64,000 nt of DNA from Labrenzia sp. THAF82 (lineage in GTDB: Bacteria; Pseudomonadota; Alphaproteobacteria; Rhizobiales; Stappiaceae): NCBI RefSeq assembly GCF_009363435.1, contig NZ_CP045354.1:3004501-3068500 (forward strand), in the 5' to 3' direction. This document shows positions 48,729-59,719 of this stretch, piece after piece. Under the pieces are notes generated by a model that was given only the letters and a program-made list of their open reading frames with translations, had not been told where the DNA came from and did no database searches. The position numbers and the translations under genes are program-made. How positions within the stretch are numbered: the first letter of the stretch is position 1; the number at the start of each line of letters is the position of its first letter.

Positions 48729-49045
48729 TGGCTGCGAAAATTAAAAAAGGCGACACGGTGGTTGTACTGACCGGCCGTGACAAGGGTAAGTCCGGCGAAG
48801 TCATCCAGATGCTGACCGCCGATAACAAGGCCCTGGTCCGTGGCATCAACATGGTTCGCCGCCACCAGAAGCAGACCCAGACCCAGGAAGCTGGCATCGT
48901 TGCTAAGGAAGCACCGATCCATCTCTCCAACGTCTCCCTGGTCGATCCTAAGGACGGCAAGGCGACTCGCGTCGGCTTCAAAGTGCAGGACGATGGCACC
49001 AAGGTTCGTGTGGCCAAGCGTTCGGGAGACCTGATCGATGGCTGA
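48728..49045 (+). CDS. rplX: 50S ribosomal protein L24
   Basis: 105 residues with an N-terminal KOW motif ([20 protein letters not shown]) that initiates 50S assembly. Its end overlaps rplE by eight bases. Confidence 0.97.
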   Translation: MAAKIKKGDTVVVLTGRDKGKSGEVIQMLTADNKALVRGINMVRRHQKQTQTQEAGIVAKEAPIHLSNVSLVDPKDGKATRVGFKVQDDGTKVRVAKRSGDLIDG

Positions 49046-49595
49046 GTCCACTAATGTGCCGCGTCTTCGGACGCATTACGATGAAGTCGTGCGCAAGCAG
49101 CTTCTGGAACAGTTCCAGTATAAGAACGTTATGCAGGTTCCGCAGCTGGAAAAGATCGTCCTGAACATCGGTGTCGGTGAGGCGGTTGGCGATTCCAAGA
49201 AAGCGCGCATCGCAGCAGAAGACCTGGCAGCAATCGCCGGTCAGAAGCCGGTCATCACCAAGGCTAAGAAATCCATCGCAACCTTCAAGGTTCGTGAAGG
49301 CATGCCACTTGGTGCCAAGGTGACCCTGCGCCGCCAGCAGATGTACGAGTTCATGGACCGTCTGATCACCATCGCGCTGCCGCGCGTTCGTGACTTCCGT
49401 GGTCTGAACCCGAAAAGCTTCGACGGTCGCGGCAACTATGCCATGGGCATCAAAGAACACATCGTGTTCCCGGAAATCGAGTACGACAAGGTCGACCAGA
49501 TCTGGGGCATGGACGTGATCGTTTGCACAACGGCATCGACGGATGACGAGGCGCGCGAGCTTCTGCGCGCGTTCAACTTCCCGTTCACGAAGTAA
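49038..49595 (+). CDS. rplE: 50S ribosomal protein L5
   Basis: 185 residues, binds 5S r[23 protein letters not shown] is the family signature and [18 protein letters not shown] lies in the C-terminal half. The start lies inside rplX, implying coupled translation. Confidence 0.98.
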   Translation: MAESTNVPRLRTHYDEVVRKQLLEQFQYKNVMQVPQLEKIVLNIGVGEAVGDSKKARIAAEDLAAIAGQKPVITKAKKSIATFKVREGMPLGAKVTLRRQQMYEFMDRLITIALPRVRDFRGLNPKSFDGRGNYAMGIKEHIVFPEIEYDKVDQIWGMDVIVCTTASTDDEARELLRAFNFPFTK

Positions 49596-49616
49596 CGGGC
49601 AAGGAAGGGAACGACG

Positions 49617-49922
49617 ATGGCGAAGAAAAGCGCAATCGAGAAAAACAAGCGCCGCGAGAAGCTTGTCAAGAAATACGCTGAGAAGCGCACCGCTCTGAAG
49701 GCAATGGCCAAAGATGAAAGCCTGTCCCTGGAAGAGCGTTACAACGCCCGCCTGAAGCTGGCAAAACTGCCGCGGAATTCCGCGCCGAACCGTGTTCGCA
49801 ATCGCTGCGAAGTGTCCGGCCGTCCGCGCGGTTTTTACCGCAAGCTGAAGATGTCGCGTATTGCGCTTCGTGAACTGGGTTCTCTGGGTAAAATCCCGGG
49901 CCTGGTCAAGTCGAGCTGGTAA
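49617..49922 (+). CDS. rpsN: 30S ribosomal protein S14 (zinc-independent form)
   Basis: 101 residues, the long form without the CxxC pairs of zinc-binding S14. The C-terminus holds [20 protein letters not shown], the family signature. Sits between rplE and rpsH as usual. Confidence 0.98.
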   Translation: MAKKSAIEKNKRREKLVKKYAEKRTALKAMAKDESLSLEERYNARLKLAKLPRNSAPNRVRNRCEVSGRPRGFYRKLKMSRIALRELGSLGKIPGLVKSSW

Positions 49923-49934
49923 GGAGAAACTCCG

Positions 49935-50333
49935 ATGGCAATTTCTGATCCGTTGGGGGATATGCTGACCCGCATCCGCAACGCGCAATTGCGCCGCAAG
50001 AGCAAGGTCAGTTCACCAAAATCCAAATTGCGTGCACACGTACTTGATGTGCTCGCAAAAGAGGGTTACATCCGTGGCTACACTTCGGTTGACTATGAGG
50101 GCGGTAAGTCCGAGTTGGAAATCGAATTGAAGTATTTCGACGGTGAACCGGTTATTCGCACGATTGAACGTGTGTCCAAGCCGGGCCGCCGCGTTTACTC
50201 CTCGGTGAAAAACATCCCGCATGTCTCTAATGGCCTGGGTGTGTCGATCATTTCGACGCCACGTGGTGTCATGAGCGACCATCAGGCGCGGGAAGAAAAT
50301 GTAGGTGGTGAGGTTCTTTGCCGCGTCTTCTGA
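49935..50333 (+). CDS. rpsH: 30S ribosomal protein S8
   Basis: 132 residues, binds 16S helix 21 and in enterobacteria represses the spc operon. [20 protein letters not shown] opens it and the C-terminal signature is [17 protein letters not shown]. Confidence 0.98.
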   Translation: MAISDPLGDMLTRIRNAQLRRKSKVSSPKSKLRAHVLDVLAKEGYIRGYTSVDYEGGKSELEIELKYFDGEPVIRTIERVSKPGRRVYSSVKNIPHVSNGLGVSIISTPRGVMSDHQAREENVGGEVLCRVF

Positions 50334-50374
50334 GGCGGCATTCTCACTGTTAAAACAACGACAAGGTTGGTCAT

Positions 50375-50908
50375 ATGTCTCGTATTGGCAAAAAGCCAGT
50401 CCCCGTGCCAAGCGGGGTAACGGCATCGATCGACGGTCAGACGGTTACGATCAAAGGCCCGAAAGGCGAAAAGTCTTTCTTGCTGAATGATCTTGTTCTG
50501 GCCGAAATGACGGATGACGGGATCAAAATCGATCCGCGTAACAACACCAAGCCGGCTCGCTCCATGTGGGGTATGAGCCGTACCATGGTGTCGAACCTGA
50601 TTACCGGTGTAACCGATGGTTTCAAAAAGGACCTCGCGATTACTGGTGTCGGTTACCGTGCACAGGTCCAGGGTCAAAACCTTCAGCTGGCGCTCGGTTT
50701 CTCGCATGACGTCGTCTATCCGATCCCGGAAGGCATCGATATTAAGTGCCCGAAACCGACGGAAATCAGCATCACCGGAACCGACAAGCAACGTGTCGGC
50801 CAGGTGGCAGCCGAAATCCGTGAATTCCGCCCGCCGGAGCCGTATAAAGGCAAAGGCGTACGTTATGCAGACGAATTTATCGTCCGCAAAGAAGGCAAGA
50901 AGAAGTAA
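50375..50908 (+). CDS. rplF: 50S ribosomal protein L6
   Basis: 177 residues with two repeated domains. [14 protein letters not shown] opens it, and the C-terminal [19 protein letters not shown] is the signature. It lies near the sarcin-ricin loop in the 50S. Confidence 0.98.
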   Translation: MSRIGKKPVPVPSGVTASIDGQTVTIKGPKGEKSFLLNDLVLAEMTDDGIKIDPRNNTKPARSMWGMSRTMVSNLITGVTDGFKKDLAITGVGYRAQVQGQNLQLALGFSHDVVYPIPEGIDIKCPKPTEISITGTDKQRVGQVAAEIREFRPPEPYKGKGVRYADEFIVRKEGKKK

Positions 50909-50920
50909 CGGACCTGGATC

Positions 50921-51283
50921 ATGGCGAACAGCAAACAAGCTTTCGAGCGCCGCCGCGATCGCGTGCGTCGTTCGATCAGGAAAGCCGCCGGCGGACGTCC
51001 GCGCCTTTCCATCTTCCGCTCGTCGAAGCAGATCTACGCCCAGATCATTGACGATGCGAAGGGGCACACGATTGCCTCTGCTTCAACGATCGAAACAGAT
51101 CTCAAGGGCAGCCTGAAAACGGGCGCCGATGTTGCAGCAGCTGCTGCTGTCGGCAAGCTTGTAGCCGAGCGCGCAGTTGCCGCTGGCATCAAGCAGGTCG
51201 TGTTCGACCGAGGTGGGTACATGTATCATGGGCGCGTCAAAGCGCTTGCTGATGCAGCCCGCGAAGGTGGACTTGAATTCTGA
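50921..51283 (+). CDS. rplR: 50S ribosomal protein L18
   Basis: 120 residues, 5S rRNA binder. [20 protein letters not shown] is the basic N-terminal arm; [20 protein letters not shown] is the conserved C-terminus. Confidence 0.98.
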   Translation: MANSKQAFERRRDRVRRSIRKAAGGRPRLSIFRSSKQIYAQIIDDAKGHTIASASTIETDLKGSLKTGADVAAAAAVGKLVAERAVAAGIKQVVFDRGGYMYHGRVKALADAAREGGLEF

Positions 51284-51324
51284 CCAGCGCCCGTTGGCGC
51301 TCTTAAGAACGGAAGACGTATAAA

Positions 51325-51891
51325 ATGGCGAGACATGAAAATCGCGATCGCGACGAGCGAGACAGCGAATTCGTCGACAAGCTCGTTCACATCAACCGCG
51401 TTGCCAAAGTGGTCAAGGGTGGCCGCCGTTTCGGCTTCGCCGCTCTGGTAGTGGTTGGTGATCAGAAGGGCCGTGTCGGCTTCGGTCATGGCAAGGCACG
51501 TGAAGTGCCGGAAGCCATCCGGAAAGCAACTGAAGCTGCAAAGCGCACAATGATCCGTGTGCCGCTTCGCGAAGGCCGGACCCTTCACCACGATGTGGAA
51601 GGCCGTCACGGTGCGGGCAAGGTTCTGCTGCGTGCAGCTCCGGCTGGTACGGGTATCATTGCAGGTGGTCCAATGCGTGCCGTCTTTGAAACGCTTGGCG
51701 TTCAGGACGTTGTGGCAAAGTCGCTGGGAACATCCAACCCTTACAACATGGTTCGTGCAACATTCGCTGCACTGACCAAAGAAGACAGCCCGCGCTCCGT
51801 CGCAGCTCGCCGAGGCCTGAAGGTCTCTGTGCTGCAGTCGCGGCGTCGTGACAACAACGATGAGGCGGCTCCGGCTGCCGCTGAGGCTTGA
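51325..51891 (+). CDS. rpsE: 30S ribosomal protein S5
   Basis: 188 residues with the dsRNA-binding fold. [20 protein letters not shown] and [20 protein letters not shown] are intact; no spectinomycin-resistance change is evident in the VVKGGRRF loop. The C-terminal tail is alanine-rich. Confidence 0.98.
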   Translation: MARHENRDRDERDSEFVDKLVHINRVAKVVKGGRRFGFAALVVVGDQKGRVGFGHGKAREVPEAIRKATEAAKRTMIRVPLREGRTLHHDVEGRHGAGKVLLRAAPAGTGIIAGGPMRAVFETLGVQDVVAKSLGTSNPYNMVRATFAALTKEDSPRSVAARRGLKVSVLQSRRRDNNDEAAPAAAEA

Positions 51892-51932
51892 CCTTAGCGG
51901 CTCGGGTCCCCAGCTGAAAGAGGGTAGGTTCC

Positions 51933-52130
51933 ATGGCGAACACCGAAAAGACTGTTACGGTCGAACAGATCGGCAGCCCGCTGCGCCGTCCTAAGGACCA
52001 GCGCGCGACGCTTGTCGGTCTTGGCCTGAACAAGATGCACCGCCGTTCCACGCTGAAGGATACTCCGGAAGTGCGCGGCATGATCAATAAGGTCCAGCAT
52101 CTCGTTCGCGTCGTCGAAGACAACGCGTAA
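51933..52130 (+). CDS. rpmD: 50S ribosomal protein L30
   Basis: 65 residues. The signature [20 protein letters not shown] followed by [19 protein letters not shown] is complete. Confidence 0.97.
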   Translation: MANTEKTVTVEQIGSPLRRPKDQRATLVGLGLNKMHRRSTLKDTPEVRGMINKVQHLVRVVEDNA

Positions 52131-52152
52131 GAACGGGGTGAGGAGAGAGAAC

Positions 52153-52620
52153 ATGAAGCTCAACGAACTTCGTGATAACGAAGGCGCAACACCAGAGCGC
52201 ACCCGCGTTGGACGCGGTATCGGTTCTGGCAAGGGCAAGACCGGTGGCCGTGGTGTCAAAGGTCAGAAGTCCCGTTCCGGCGTCGCTATCAAAGGCTTTG
52301 AAGGCGGTCAGATGCCGCTTCACCGCCGTTTGCCGAAACGCGGCTTCACGAACATTTTTGCCAAGGACTTCAATACTGTGTCCGTCGGCCGTGTTCAGAA
52401 GGCGATTGATGCCGGCAAATTGAATGCATCCGAAACCGTGACGGTTGAAGCCCTGAAGGCTGCCGGCGTCGTCAAACGGATCCGTGATGGCGTGCGCATC
52501 GTTGCAAACGGTGAACTCACTGCTGCAGTGACATTTGAAGTGGCTGGTGCCTCCAAGGGTGCTGTGGCTGCAATCGAAAAAGCGGGCGGCAAGATTGCCG
52601 TTCAGGGAGCTCAGGCTTAA
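52153..52620 (+). CDS. rplO: 50S ribosomal protein L15
   Basis: 155 residues. ATG at 52153 gives [12 protein letters not shown], the family start, with GTGAGGAGAGAG just upstream; an in-frame codon at 52138 falls inside that ribosome-binding region. [20 protein letters not shown] is the glycine-rich arm. Confidence 0.97.
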   Translation: MKLNELRDNEGATPERTRVGRGIGSGKGKTGGRGVKGQKSRSGVAIKGFEGGQMPLHRRLPKRGFTNIFAKDFNTVSVGRVQKAIDAGKLNASETVTVEALKAAGVVKRIRDGVRIVANGELTAAVTFEVAGASKGAVAAIEKAGGKIAVQGAQA

Positions 52621-52669
52621 CAGCCTGGGCTTTTCCCATTTTTGGGCAAGCATCTGACCGGAGTAGGGC

Positions 52670-54001
52670 ATGGCATCGGCCGCCGAGCAACTGGCGTCAA
52701 ATCTAAATTTCTCAGCTTTCGCCAAGGCTGAAGAACTCAAAAAGCGCATCTGGTTCACGCTAGGGGCGCTTTTGGTTTATCGACTGGGCACTTACATTCC
52801 GATGCCCGGCATCAATCCGGAAGCCTTTGCGCAGGCCTTTGATCAGGCGCAGCAAGGCATTATCGGCATGTTCAACATGTTCGCCGGTGGTGCGGTCGAG
52901 CGGATGGCGATCTTCGCCCTCGGCATCATGCCGTATATTTCCGCCTCCATTATCATGCAGCTGATGACGACGGTCGTTCCGACCCTTGAGCAGCTGAAAA
53001 AGGAAGGCGAACAGGGCCGCAAGGTCATCAACCAGTACACCAGGTACGGTACCGTCATTCTGGCGGCGTTCCAGGCCTACGGCATTGCTGTCGGGCTTGA
53101 AGGCGCAACCAATGTGGTTACCGATCCGGGCTGGTTCTTCCGTGCATCCACCGTAATCACGCTTGTCGGCGGCACCATGTTCCTGATGTGGCTTGGCGAA
53201 CAGATCACGTCGCGCGGCATCGGCAATGGTATTTCGCTGATCATCTTTGCCGGCATTGTCGCCGGTCTGCCTTCAGCAGTGGTTCAGACGCTTGAACTTG
53301 GTCGTCAGGGCTCCCTGGCAACCGGTATCATTCTGGCAGTCATCATCCTCGCTGTTGTGGTTATCGCGTTCATCGTGTTCATGGAGCGTGCGCAGCGTCG
53401 TCTTCTGATCCAATATCCGAAGCGGCAGATGGGCAACCGCATGTTCGAGGGCAACACCTCGTTCCTGCCATTGAAGCTGAACACCGCTGGTGTCATTCCG
53501 CCGATCTTCGCGTCGTCACTTCTGCTCGTACCGGCAACGCTTTCCGGTTTTGGGCAAGGTAGCGGCAACGAGTGGCTGACATACATCACAGCGGCACTTG
53601 GACACGGGCAGCCGCTGTTCATGGTGTTCTATGCTGCCATGATCATTTTCTTCTGTTTCTTCTATACGGCGATCGTGTTCAACCCGAGTGATACGGCCGA
53701 CAATCTGAAGAAACACGGCGGTTTCATCCCTGGCATTCGTCCTGGTGAACGCACTGCGCAATATATCGACCATGTGCTGACGCGCATTACAGTTGTCGGT
53801 GCGCTTTACATTACCGTCGTTTGTCTATTACCCGAATTCCTAATATCGGCCACTGGCGTTCCGTTTTACTTCGGGGGCACCTCTTTGCTAATTGTGGTTA
53901 GCGTGACAATGGATACCGTATCGCAGATCCAGGGCCACTTGCTTGCACACCAGTACGAGGGGCTCGTGAAAAAAGCGAAACTCAGGGGGAAACGTCGATG
54001 A
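52670..54001 (+). CDS. secY: Protein translocase subunit SecY
   Basis: The 443-residue, ten-helix channel. It has [12 protein letters not shown], the plug/helix-2 region [15 protein letters not shown], the cytoplasmic loop [20 protein letters not shown] and the C-terminal [20 protein letters not shown]. With SecE (25722) it forms the membrane core of the Sec pathway. It ends in KLRGKRR and overlaps adk by four bases. Confidence 0.98.
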   Translation: MASAAEQLASNLNFSAFAKAEELKKRIWFTLGALLVYRLGTYIPMPGINPEAFAQAFDQAQQGIIGMFNMFAGGAVERMAIFALGIMPYISASIIMQLMTTVVPTLEQLKKEGEQGRKVINQYTRYGTVILAAFQAYGIAVGLEGATNVVTDPGWFFRASTVITLVGGTMFLMWLGEQITSRGIGNGISLIIFAGIVAGLPSAVVQTLELGRQGSLATGIILAVIILAVVVIAFIVFMERAQRRLLIQYPKRQMGNRMFEGNTSFLPLKLNTAGVIPPIFASSLLLVPATLSGFGQGSGNEWLTYITAALGHGQPLFMVFYAAMIIFFCFFYTAIVFNPSDTADNLKKHGGFIPGIRPGERTAQYIDHVLTRITVVGALYITVVCLLPEFLISATGVPFYFGGTSLLIVVSVTMDTVSQIQGHLLAHQYEGLVKKAKLRGKRR

Positions 54002-54594
54002 GGCTAATTCTGGTAGGACCGCCAGGAGCGGGGAAGGGAACGCAGGCCATTCGGCTTGTTGAAAAATACGGCATTCCGCAGCTCTCCACGGGAGACATGC
54101 TACGGGCCGCCGTTGCCGCCCAGACCCCGGTCGGCCTCAAAGCCAAGGAAGTGATGGATTCCGGCGGGCTCGTCTCTGATGAGATCGTCGTCGGTATTAT
54201 CCGCGACCGGATCGCAGAAGACGATGCAAAGAATGGTTTCATTCTTGACGGCTTCCCGCGCACCGTTGCCCAGGCTGAGGCACTGGACGAAATGCTCGAG
54301 GCCGGTAGCTACAAAGTAGATGCCGTCGTTGAGCTGCGCGTCGACCAGACCAAACTCGTTGATCGTATCGTGAAGCGGGCTGAAGATGCCAAAGCAGCCG
54401 GTGAGCCGGTTCGCAAGGATGACGACCCGATCGTCTTCAAGCAAAGGCTCGAAGCATATAACCGCGATACCGCAGTTGTTGTCCCTTATTACGAGAAGAC
54501 CGGCCTGCTTCATGTCATCGATGGAATGCAATCCATTGAAGAAGTTGCAGGGTCTATAGATTCCGTACTTCAAGGTCTTGACGAAAGGGTTTAG
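53998..54594 (+). CDS. adk: Adenylate kinase
   Basis: 198 residues catalysing ATP + AMP to 2 ADP. P-loop [11 protein letters not shown] is at residues 7-17, AMP-binding [10 protein letters not shown] follows, and [13 protein letters not shown] is the family signature. This is the short form: the LID lacks the ~30-residue zinc-type insert. Its ATG overlaps the secY stop, so the two are translationally coupled. Confidence 0.98.
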   Translation: MRLILVGPPGAGKGTQAIRLVEKYGIPQLSTGDMLRAAVAAQTPVGLKAKEVMDSGGLVSDEIVVGIIRDRIAEDDAKNGFILDGFPRTVAQAEALDEMLEAGSYKVDAVVELRVDQTKLVDRIVKRAEDAKAAGEPVRKDDDPIVFKQRLEAYNRDTAVVVPYYEKTGLLHVIDGMQSIEEVAGSIDSVLQGLDERV

Positions 54595-54662
54595 AGCCGG
54601 TAAACGACGCGCTCTACCTTACAGTTAAGCCGGTTCCATGGATGTGGGACCGGCATTCTCTG

Positions 54663-54685
54663 TGCCGGGACCATCCCGGCATTTT
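54663..54685 (+). terminator. Attenuator between adk and rpsM
   Basis: TGCCGGGA (54663-54670), loop CCA, TCCCGGCA (54674-54681) is a perfect 8-bp stem with TTTT after it. It sits in the 180-base gap between the spc and alpha groups. A wider GCCGGT...ACCGGC dyad lies just before it. It may reduce read-through into the alpha operon. Confidence 0.65.
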
Positions 54686-54774
54686 CACACCCGCAAGGGC
54701 CGGACTCCACCGGACGCGGGCACTACCCACTGCGGGCAGAAACTCCGGTTCTGCCGCATAACATGGAGACCAAC

Positions 54775-55143
54775 GTGGCACGTATTGCTGGCGTTAACAT
54801 CCCGACGAACAAGCGCGTTGTCATCGCGCTTCAATACATTCACGGCATTGGCAAGAAATTTGCCCAGGAAATCGTTGAAAAGAACAACATCGACGCTTCC
54901 CGCCGTGTGAACGAGCTTTCCGACGCAGAAGTTCTGCAGATCCGCGAAACCATCGACCGTGACTATATGGTTGAGGGTGATCTTCGCCGTGATACGGCAA
55001 TGAACATCAAGCGTTTGATGGATCTTGGCTGCTACCGCGGCCTGCGTCACCGCCGCGGCCTGCCGGTTCGTGGTCAGCGGACGCATACTAACGCACGTAC
55101 TCGCAAGGGTCCGGCGAAACCGATCGCAGGTAAGAAGAAATAA
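54775..55143 (+). CDS. rpsM: 30S ribosomal protein S13
   Basis: 122 residues. GTG at 54775 gives the family start [14 protein letters not shown]; an ATG four codons earlier is possible but adds residues not seen in the family, while GGAGACCAAC precedes the [22 protein letters not shown] is the signature. Starts the alpha operon. Confidence 0.97.
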   Translation: MARIAGVNIPTNKRVVIALQYIHGIGKKFAQEIVEKNNIDASRRVNELSDAEVLQIRETIDRDYMVEGDLRRDTAMNIKRLMDLGCYRGLRHRRGLPVRGQRTHTNARTRKGPAKPIAGKKK

Positions 55144-55214
55144 TCATCATTCCGCGATTGGTGGTGGAGCTGCCGGCATTACGGCAGTGACGAGATCAAA
55201 ACAAGGATAACAAA

Positions 55215-55604
55215 ATGGCTAAAGACACGACGCGCGTGCGTCGCCGCGAACGCAAGAACATTTCGTCTGGCGTTGCGCATGTGAATTCGACATTCAACAA
55301 CACGATGATCACGATCACGGACGCTCAGGGCAATGCAATTTCCTGGTCTTCCGCTGGTGCGCTTGGCTTCAAGGGCTCTCGTAAGTCCACGCCGTATGCG
55401 GCTCAGGTTGCTGCTGAAGATGCTGCGAAGAAAGCTGCCGAACACGGCATGCGCACTCTCGAAGTTGAAGTGCGCGGTCCGGGTTCCGGCCGTGAATCTG
55501 CGCTTCGGGCACTGCAGGCCGCCGGTTTCCTGATCACGTCCATCCGCGACGTGACGCCGATACCGCACAACGGCTGTCGTCCGCGCAAGCGCCGCCGCGT
55601 CTAA
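55215..55604 (+). CDS. rpsK: 30S ribosomal protein S11
   Basis: 129 residues. [20 protein letters not shown] and the C-terminal signature [20 protein letters not shown] are intact. Platform protein of the 30S, near the mRNA exit. Confidence 0.98.
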   Translation: MAKDTTRVRRRERKNISSGVAHVNSTFNNTMITITDAQGNAISWSSAGALGFKGSRKSTPYAAQVAAEDAAKKAAEHGMRTLEVEVRGPGSGRESALRALQAAGFLITSIRDVTPIPHNGCRPRKRRRV

Positions 55605-55693
55605 GGCTTATTCAGTCTTAGGTACCTGTTTCTCCAAATGGCAAAGAATAGCCTGGCCGCAGAGCCGGGCGGGATAGCCGAAGGGACGCAAAC

Positions 55694-56716
55694 GTGACCA
55701 TTCAAAAAAATTGGCAGGAACTGATCAAGCCGACCAAACTCGAGATCAAGCCGGGTGATGACCCGCGCTTCTTGGCAACAGTTGTTGCCGAGCCGCTCGA
55801 GCGTGGCTACGGTTTGACACTGGGCAACGCCCTGCGCCGCATTCTTCTGTCCTCCCTGCAAGGGGCGGCGGTAACAGCGGTTCAGATCGACGGCGTTCTG
55901 CATGAGTTCTCGTCGATCCCGGGTGTCCGGGAAGATGTCACCGACATCGTGCTCAACATCAAGGAAATCGCCATTCGCATGGAAGGCGAAGGACCCAAGC
56001 GCATGGTTGTGCGCAAGCAGGGACCAGGTGTTGTGACGGCCGGTGATATCCAGACAGTCGGCGACGTGGAAGTGCTCAACCCGGAACTGGTTCTCTGCAC
56101 ACTCGACGAAGGCGCTGAAATCCGCATGGAATTCACCGTCAACACCGGTAAAGGCTACCATTCTTCTGATCGCAACCGGCCGGAAGATGCTCCGATCGGG
56201 TTGATTCCGGTCGACAGTCTTTACTCACCGGTCAAGAAGGTCTCCTACAAGGTGGAAAACACCCGTGAAGGCCAGGTTCTTGACTATGACAAGCTGACCC
56301 TGACCATTGAAACCGATGGTTCCGTCAAGCCGGATGATGCCGTGGCTTTCGCAGCGCGCATTCTGCAGGATCAGCTTTCCATCTTCGTCAATTTCGAAGA
56401 GCCGCAACGCGAAGTCGCCGAGGACACTGTTCCGGAACTGGCTTTCAACCCGGCGCTTTTGAAGAAAGTCGACGAGCTGGAACTGTCTGTCCGGTCTGCA
56501 AACTGCCTGAAGAACGACAATATCGTGTATATTGGCGATCTCATTCAGAAGACCGAAGCGGAAATGCTGCGGACGCCGAATTTCGGCCGCAAGTCGCTCA
56601 ACGAAATCAAAGAAGTTCTCGCTCAGATGGGCCTCCATCTCGGCATGGAAGTCGCCAACTGGCCGCCTGAGAACATCGATGATCTCGCCAAGCGCTACGA
56701 AGACCATCAGTATTAA
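55694..56716 (+). CDS. rpoA: DNA-directed RNA polymerase subunit alpha
   Basis: 340 residues from a GTG start. The N-terminal dimerisation domain has [20 protein letters not shown], and the C-terminal DNA/activator-binding domain is [20 protein letters not shown] with [19 protein letters not shown]. The linker is about residues 235-250. Joins rpoBC encoded upstream in this window. Confidence 0.99.
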   Translation: MTIQKNWQELIKPTKLEIKPGDDPRFLATVVAEPLERGYGLTLGNALRRILLSSLQGAAVTAVQIDGVLHEFSSIPGVREDVTDIVLNIKEIAIRMEGEGPKRMVVRKQGPGVVTAGDIQTVGDVEVLNPELVLCTLDEGAEIRMEFTVNTGKGYHSSDRNRPEDAPIGLIPVDSLYSPVKKVSYKVENTREGQVLDYDKLTLTIETDGSVKPDDAVAFAARILQDQLSIFVNFEEPQREVAEDTVPELAFNPALLKKVDELELSVRSANCLKNDNIVYIGDLIQKTEAEMLRTPNFGRKSLNEIKEVLAQMGLHLGMEVANWPPENIDDLAKRYEDHQY

Positions 56717-56801
56717 GGACGCATGCGTCCTTTAGGGAACCACCGGGCAAGTGCTCTTGAAGGAAACAGAGCAGACTTCCCGATAGAAAAAGGAGAGGGC
56801 C

Positions 56802-57227
56802 ATGCGCCACGGTAAAGCCGGCCGCAAGCTCAATCGGACTTCTAGCCACCGCAAGGCTATGTTCGCAAACATGGCAGCGTCGCTGATCAAGCACGAGCAG
56901 ATCGTCACGACCCTGCCCAAGGCCAAAGAAATGAAGCCGATCATCGACAAGCTCATCACTTTGGGCAAACGCGGTGATCTTCATGCACGCCGCCAGGCTA
57001 TCTCGCAGATCCGCGATACAGCCATGGTTGCCAAGCTGTTTGACACGCTTGGCGAGCGTTACAAGGAACGCAACGGGGGGTATTCCCGCGTTCTGAAAGC
57101 CGGTTTCCGCTATGGTGACAATGCTCCGATGGCAGTCATCGAGCTCGTCGACCGGGATCCGGAAGCGCGTGGCGCAGACGATCGCGCTCGTGTTGAAGCA
57201 GAAGAAGCGGCTGAAAACGCAGCGTAA
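56802..57227 (+). CDS. rplQ: 50S ribosomal protein L17
   Basis: 141 residues. [20 protein letters not shown] opens it; the acidic alanine/glutamate-rich tail after [10 protein letters not shown] is common in alphaproteobacteria. AAAGGAGAG precedes the ATG. Last gene of the alpha operon; a terminator follows. Confidence 0.98.
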   Translation: MRHGKAGRKLNRTSSHRKAMFANMAASLIKHEQIVTTLPKAKEMKPIIDKLITLGKRGDLHARRQAISQIRDTAMVAKLFDTLGERYKERNGGYSRVLKAGFRYGDNAPMAVIELVDRDPEARGADDRARVEAEEAAENAA

Positions 57228-57251
57228 GTTCGGTTTTCATAGCGAATACTG

Positions 57252-57280
57252 AAAGGCGGGCATTGGCCCGCCTTTTTGTT
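57252..57280 (+). terminator. Terminator of the alpha operon
   Basis: AAAGGCGGGC (57252-57261), loop ATTG, GCCCGCCTTT (57266-57275) followed by TTGTTT, 24 bases after rplQ. Closes the ribosomal supercluster. Confidence 0.92.
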
Positions 57281-57412
57281 TAAAAGAAACATCTTCAAAT
57301 ACTTTTCTGCTGCCTGGAAATAGTATGATTGCCGATTATCAATGATTTAAGAAACTCGAGCCTATCTTTTCCCAGCCTCCTGGAGATGGATTCGGGGCTG
57401 GGGAGAATTATT

Positions 57413-59590
57413 GTGATCGGCAACAAGAAATCGGGATCGAAGAAGGCTGGGCCTTCTCTTCGTCTTTCCTTTGTTATTCCTGCTTTGATGATCGTGATCA
57501 CGGTCGCTGCCTGTGCGGCGGTCGGTGTGATTGGTTACATGACGGGCAAAGACGGCTTGCAGAAAGCAGCCGAAGCTGAGCTTGGTATGGTCATCACGGC
57601 CAGGTCGGCACTGCTTGACGCAAAGCTGGATACCGTCGAGGCGGAAATTGTCAATCTTGCCTCCAGCGTGGCTGACCCGATCAGCAATCTGGGCAATGCG
57701 ACCATGAACCTAGACAAGGAAAAGGCAGAAATTCTGAGCCTTTTCCACGCTCCACAGTCACCTGAAGAACGTGCTCAGCTGACAGGTGCCGAGCAAAAGA
57801 CCATGTACGCCTGGCGCCACTCGGAAGCGCATCCGGCCTTTTATAATGTCTGGAAAAACGGCGGATACGCAGATGTCTATCTGATAGATCCTGCAGGCCT
57901 TGTTCTTTACTCTGTCACCAAAGGGGATGAATTCCTCTCAAAGCTTGGTGAAGGAAGTGCTGCCGACGGAACCGGTCTTGAAGCTGTCTTCAATGCTGCA
58001 AAAGAGCTGGAAGAAGGCAAGGTCGCTGCGACAGGGTTTGAAGCTTACGGCCCTAGTGGTGGTGAGGGAACGCTGTTCCTTGCGTCTCCGGTCTATATGA
58101 ATTCCTTTGGTTCCGTTAGCCTGAATGGTGTGGCTGTTGTCCGTTTGAACACCAAGTTTTTGAACAAAGTCGTTGCGGGACGTGAGGATCTTGGTGAAAC
58201 AGGCCAAGTTTACGTCATCGATCAAGATGGTCTGGTTCTCAGTGACATGCCACTTGCCGGTTCACAGACCGCTTTGACCGCAACTGTAGACGCTGCTCCG
58301 GCACGCGAAGCAGCAAACGGTGCGGAAGCAGCGGATATCGTTATCGGTGCTGATGGTGTTGCAGACCTCATGGTCGCACGCCCGCTCTCCTTCCAAGGAC
58401 AGAACTGGGCGATTGTTGCTGAAAAGAGCGTTGAAGAGACGCTTTCGGCAGTTACCAACATGCGCGATCAGATGTTTATCTGGTCCTTGGGGACCATTGC
58501 GGTTGCCGCTGTCATCGCACTGTTCTTCTCTCGCTCGATCACCGGACCGTTGACCACACTGGTCGGCGCGCTCAATGCAATTGCCTCAGGTGATCTTGGC
58601 GCTGAAATCAAGGCAGCGAAACGCAAGGACGAAATTGGCGATATCGGCCGTGCCGTTCTGCAAATCCGCCAGAACGCTGCAGATGAAAATGAGCGCAGGG
58701 CTGCAGAAGAGGCCGACGAAGCGCAACGCCAAGCAGCACAACGGCAGGAAATGCTGGCAAGCCTTGCTGGTGATTTCGAAGCGACTGTCGGCACGGTGGT
58801 CGACAAGGTCGCGCGGTCTGCATCGAAGCTGCGTGAAAGCGCTAACAACATGCGCAGCATGACAGATAGTGCTGGTGAAACCTCCACCAATGCTGCGGAG
58901 ATGTCTGAAGGTACGCTTGCCGAAGTGGAGTCGATTGCAGCTGCTTCCGATCAGCTTTCCAGTTCGATTCAGGAGATCTCAACGCTGATTGAACGTTCGT
59001 CTGGCGTGGCAGCTGAAGCGACAAAGCGTGCGGAAACAACCAACGAGACCGTCAAGTCGCTTGCTGAAGCAGCTAACCGGATCGGTGAAGTGGTCACGCT
59101 TATCTCCGACATTGCAGACCAAACCAACTTGCTGGCTCTGAATGCGACCATCGAAGCGGCACGTGCCGGTGAAGCGGGCAAGGGCTTTGCGGTGGTTGCA
59201 TCCGAAGTCAAGGACCTTGCCGCACAGACAGGCAAGGCGACTGGTGAAATCCAGCAGCAGATTGATGCGATCCGCGGAGCGACGGATGATGCGGTTGGAG
59301 CAATCGGTGACATCCAAAAAACGATTGATGATATCACGCAATCGGTCAGTGAAGTTGCCGCTGCGGTGACTGAGCAAAGCTATGCGACGCAGGGCATTGC
59401 GGAGAATACGCAACGTGCAGCTGGTGGAACATCCAAGGTGGTTGAGGACATTCGGAACGTTGCCTCACTTTCCAACGACACCAACATGGCCGCTCAGAAC
59501 TTCACGGATGAAGCTGGAGATATGGCATCGGAGGCTGAGCAGCTGGACACCGAAGTCCGCAGCTTCCTCGATCAGGTCCGCTCTGCCTGA
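57413..59590 (+). CDS. Methyl-accepting chemotaxis protein with dCache sensor
   Basis: A transmembrane chemoreceptor that would control CheA. GTG at 57413 is chosen (725 residues) because GGGGAG lies 7 bases upstream; ATG 57386 and TTG 57329 are weaker. Order: basic N-terminus, TM1 (LSFVIPALMIVITVAACAAV), a long periplasmic part with two PAS-like strands (YADVYLIDPAGLVLYSVTKG and GQVYVIDQDGLVLSDMPLAG) typical of double Cache domains, TM2 (MFIWSLGTIAVAAVIALFF), HAMP (ITGPLTTLVGALNAIASGDL), and the signalling hairpin tip with DQTNLLALNATIEAARAGEA. There is no NWETF-type CheR tether. Cache sensors usually bind small organic ligands; this one is unknown. Single gene, with terminators on both sides. 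Confidence 0.93.
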   Translation: MIGNKKSGSKKAGPSLRLSFVIPALMIVITVAACAAVGVIGYMTGKDGLQKAAEAELGMVITARSALLDAKLDTVEAEIVNLASSVADPISNLGNATMNLDKEKAEILSLFHAPQSPEERAQLTGAEQKTMYAWRHSEAHPAFYNVWKNGGYADVYLIDPAGLVLYSVTKGDEFLSKLGEGSAADGTGLEAVFNAAKELEEGKVAATGFEAYGPSGGEGTLFLASPVYMNSFGSVSLNGVAVVRLNTKFLNKVVAGREDLGETGQVYVIDQDGLVLSDMPLAGSQTALTATVDAAPAREAANGAEAADIVIGADGVADLMVARPLSFQGQNWAIVAEKSVEETLSAVTNMRDQMFIWSLGTIAVAAVIALFFSRSITGPLTTLVGALNAIASGDLGAEIKAAKRKDEIGDIGRAVLQIRQNAADENERRAAEEADEAQRQAAQRQEMLASLAGDFEATVGTVVDKVARSASKLRESANNMRSMTDSAGETSTNAAEMSEGTLAEVESIAAASDQLSSSIQEISTLIERSSGVAAEATKRAETTNETVKSLAEAANRIGEVVTLISDIADQTNLLALNATIEAARAGEAGKGFAVVASEVKDLAAQTGKATGEIQQQIDAIRGATDDAVGAIGDIQKTIDDITQSVSEVAAAVTEQSYATQGIAENTQRAAGGTSKVVEDIRNVASLSNDTNMAAQNFTDEAGDMASEAEQLDTEVRSFLDQVRSA

Positions 59591-59611
59591 TCAAACACTG
59601 TATTTTGATCG

Positions 59612-59640
59612 AAAGCCGCCGGATTTCCGGCGGCTTTTTG
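59612..59640 (+). terminator. Terminator of the chemoreceptor gene
   Basis: GCCGCCGG (59615-59622), loop ATTT, CCGGCGGC (59627-59634), then TTTTTG. It begins 25 bases after the stop codon. Confidence 0.9.
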
Positions 59641-59719
59641 CTTTTGTATTTGCCTCCATTCCACCCTATCTGCCATGTATCGGCATTCAACCTTTTGAGA
59701 TTCGAAACGAGGGCATGGC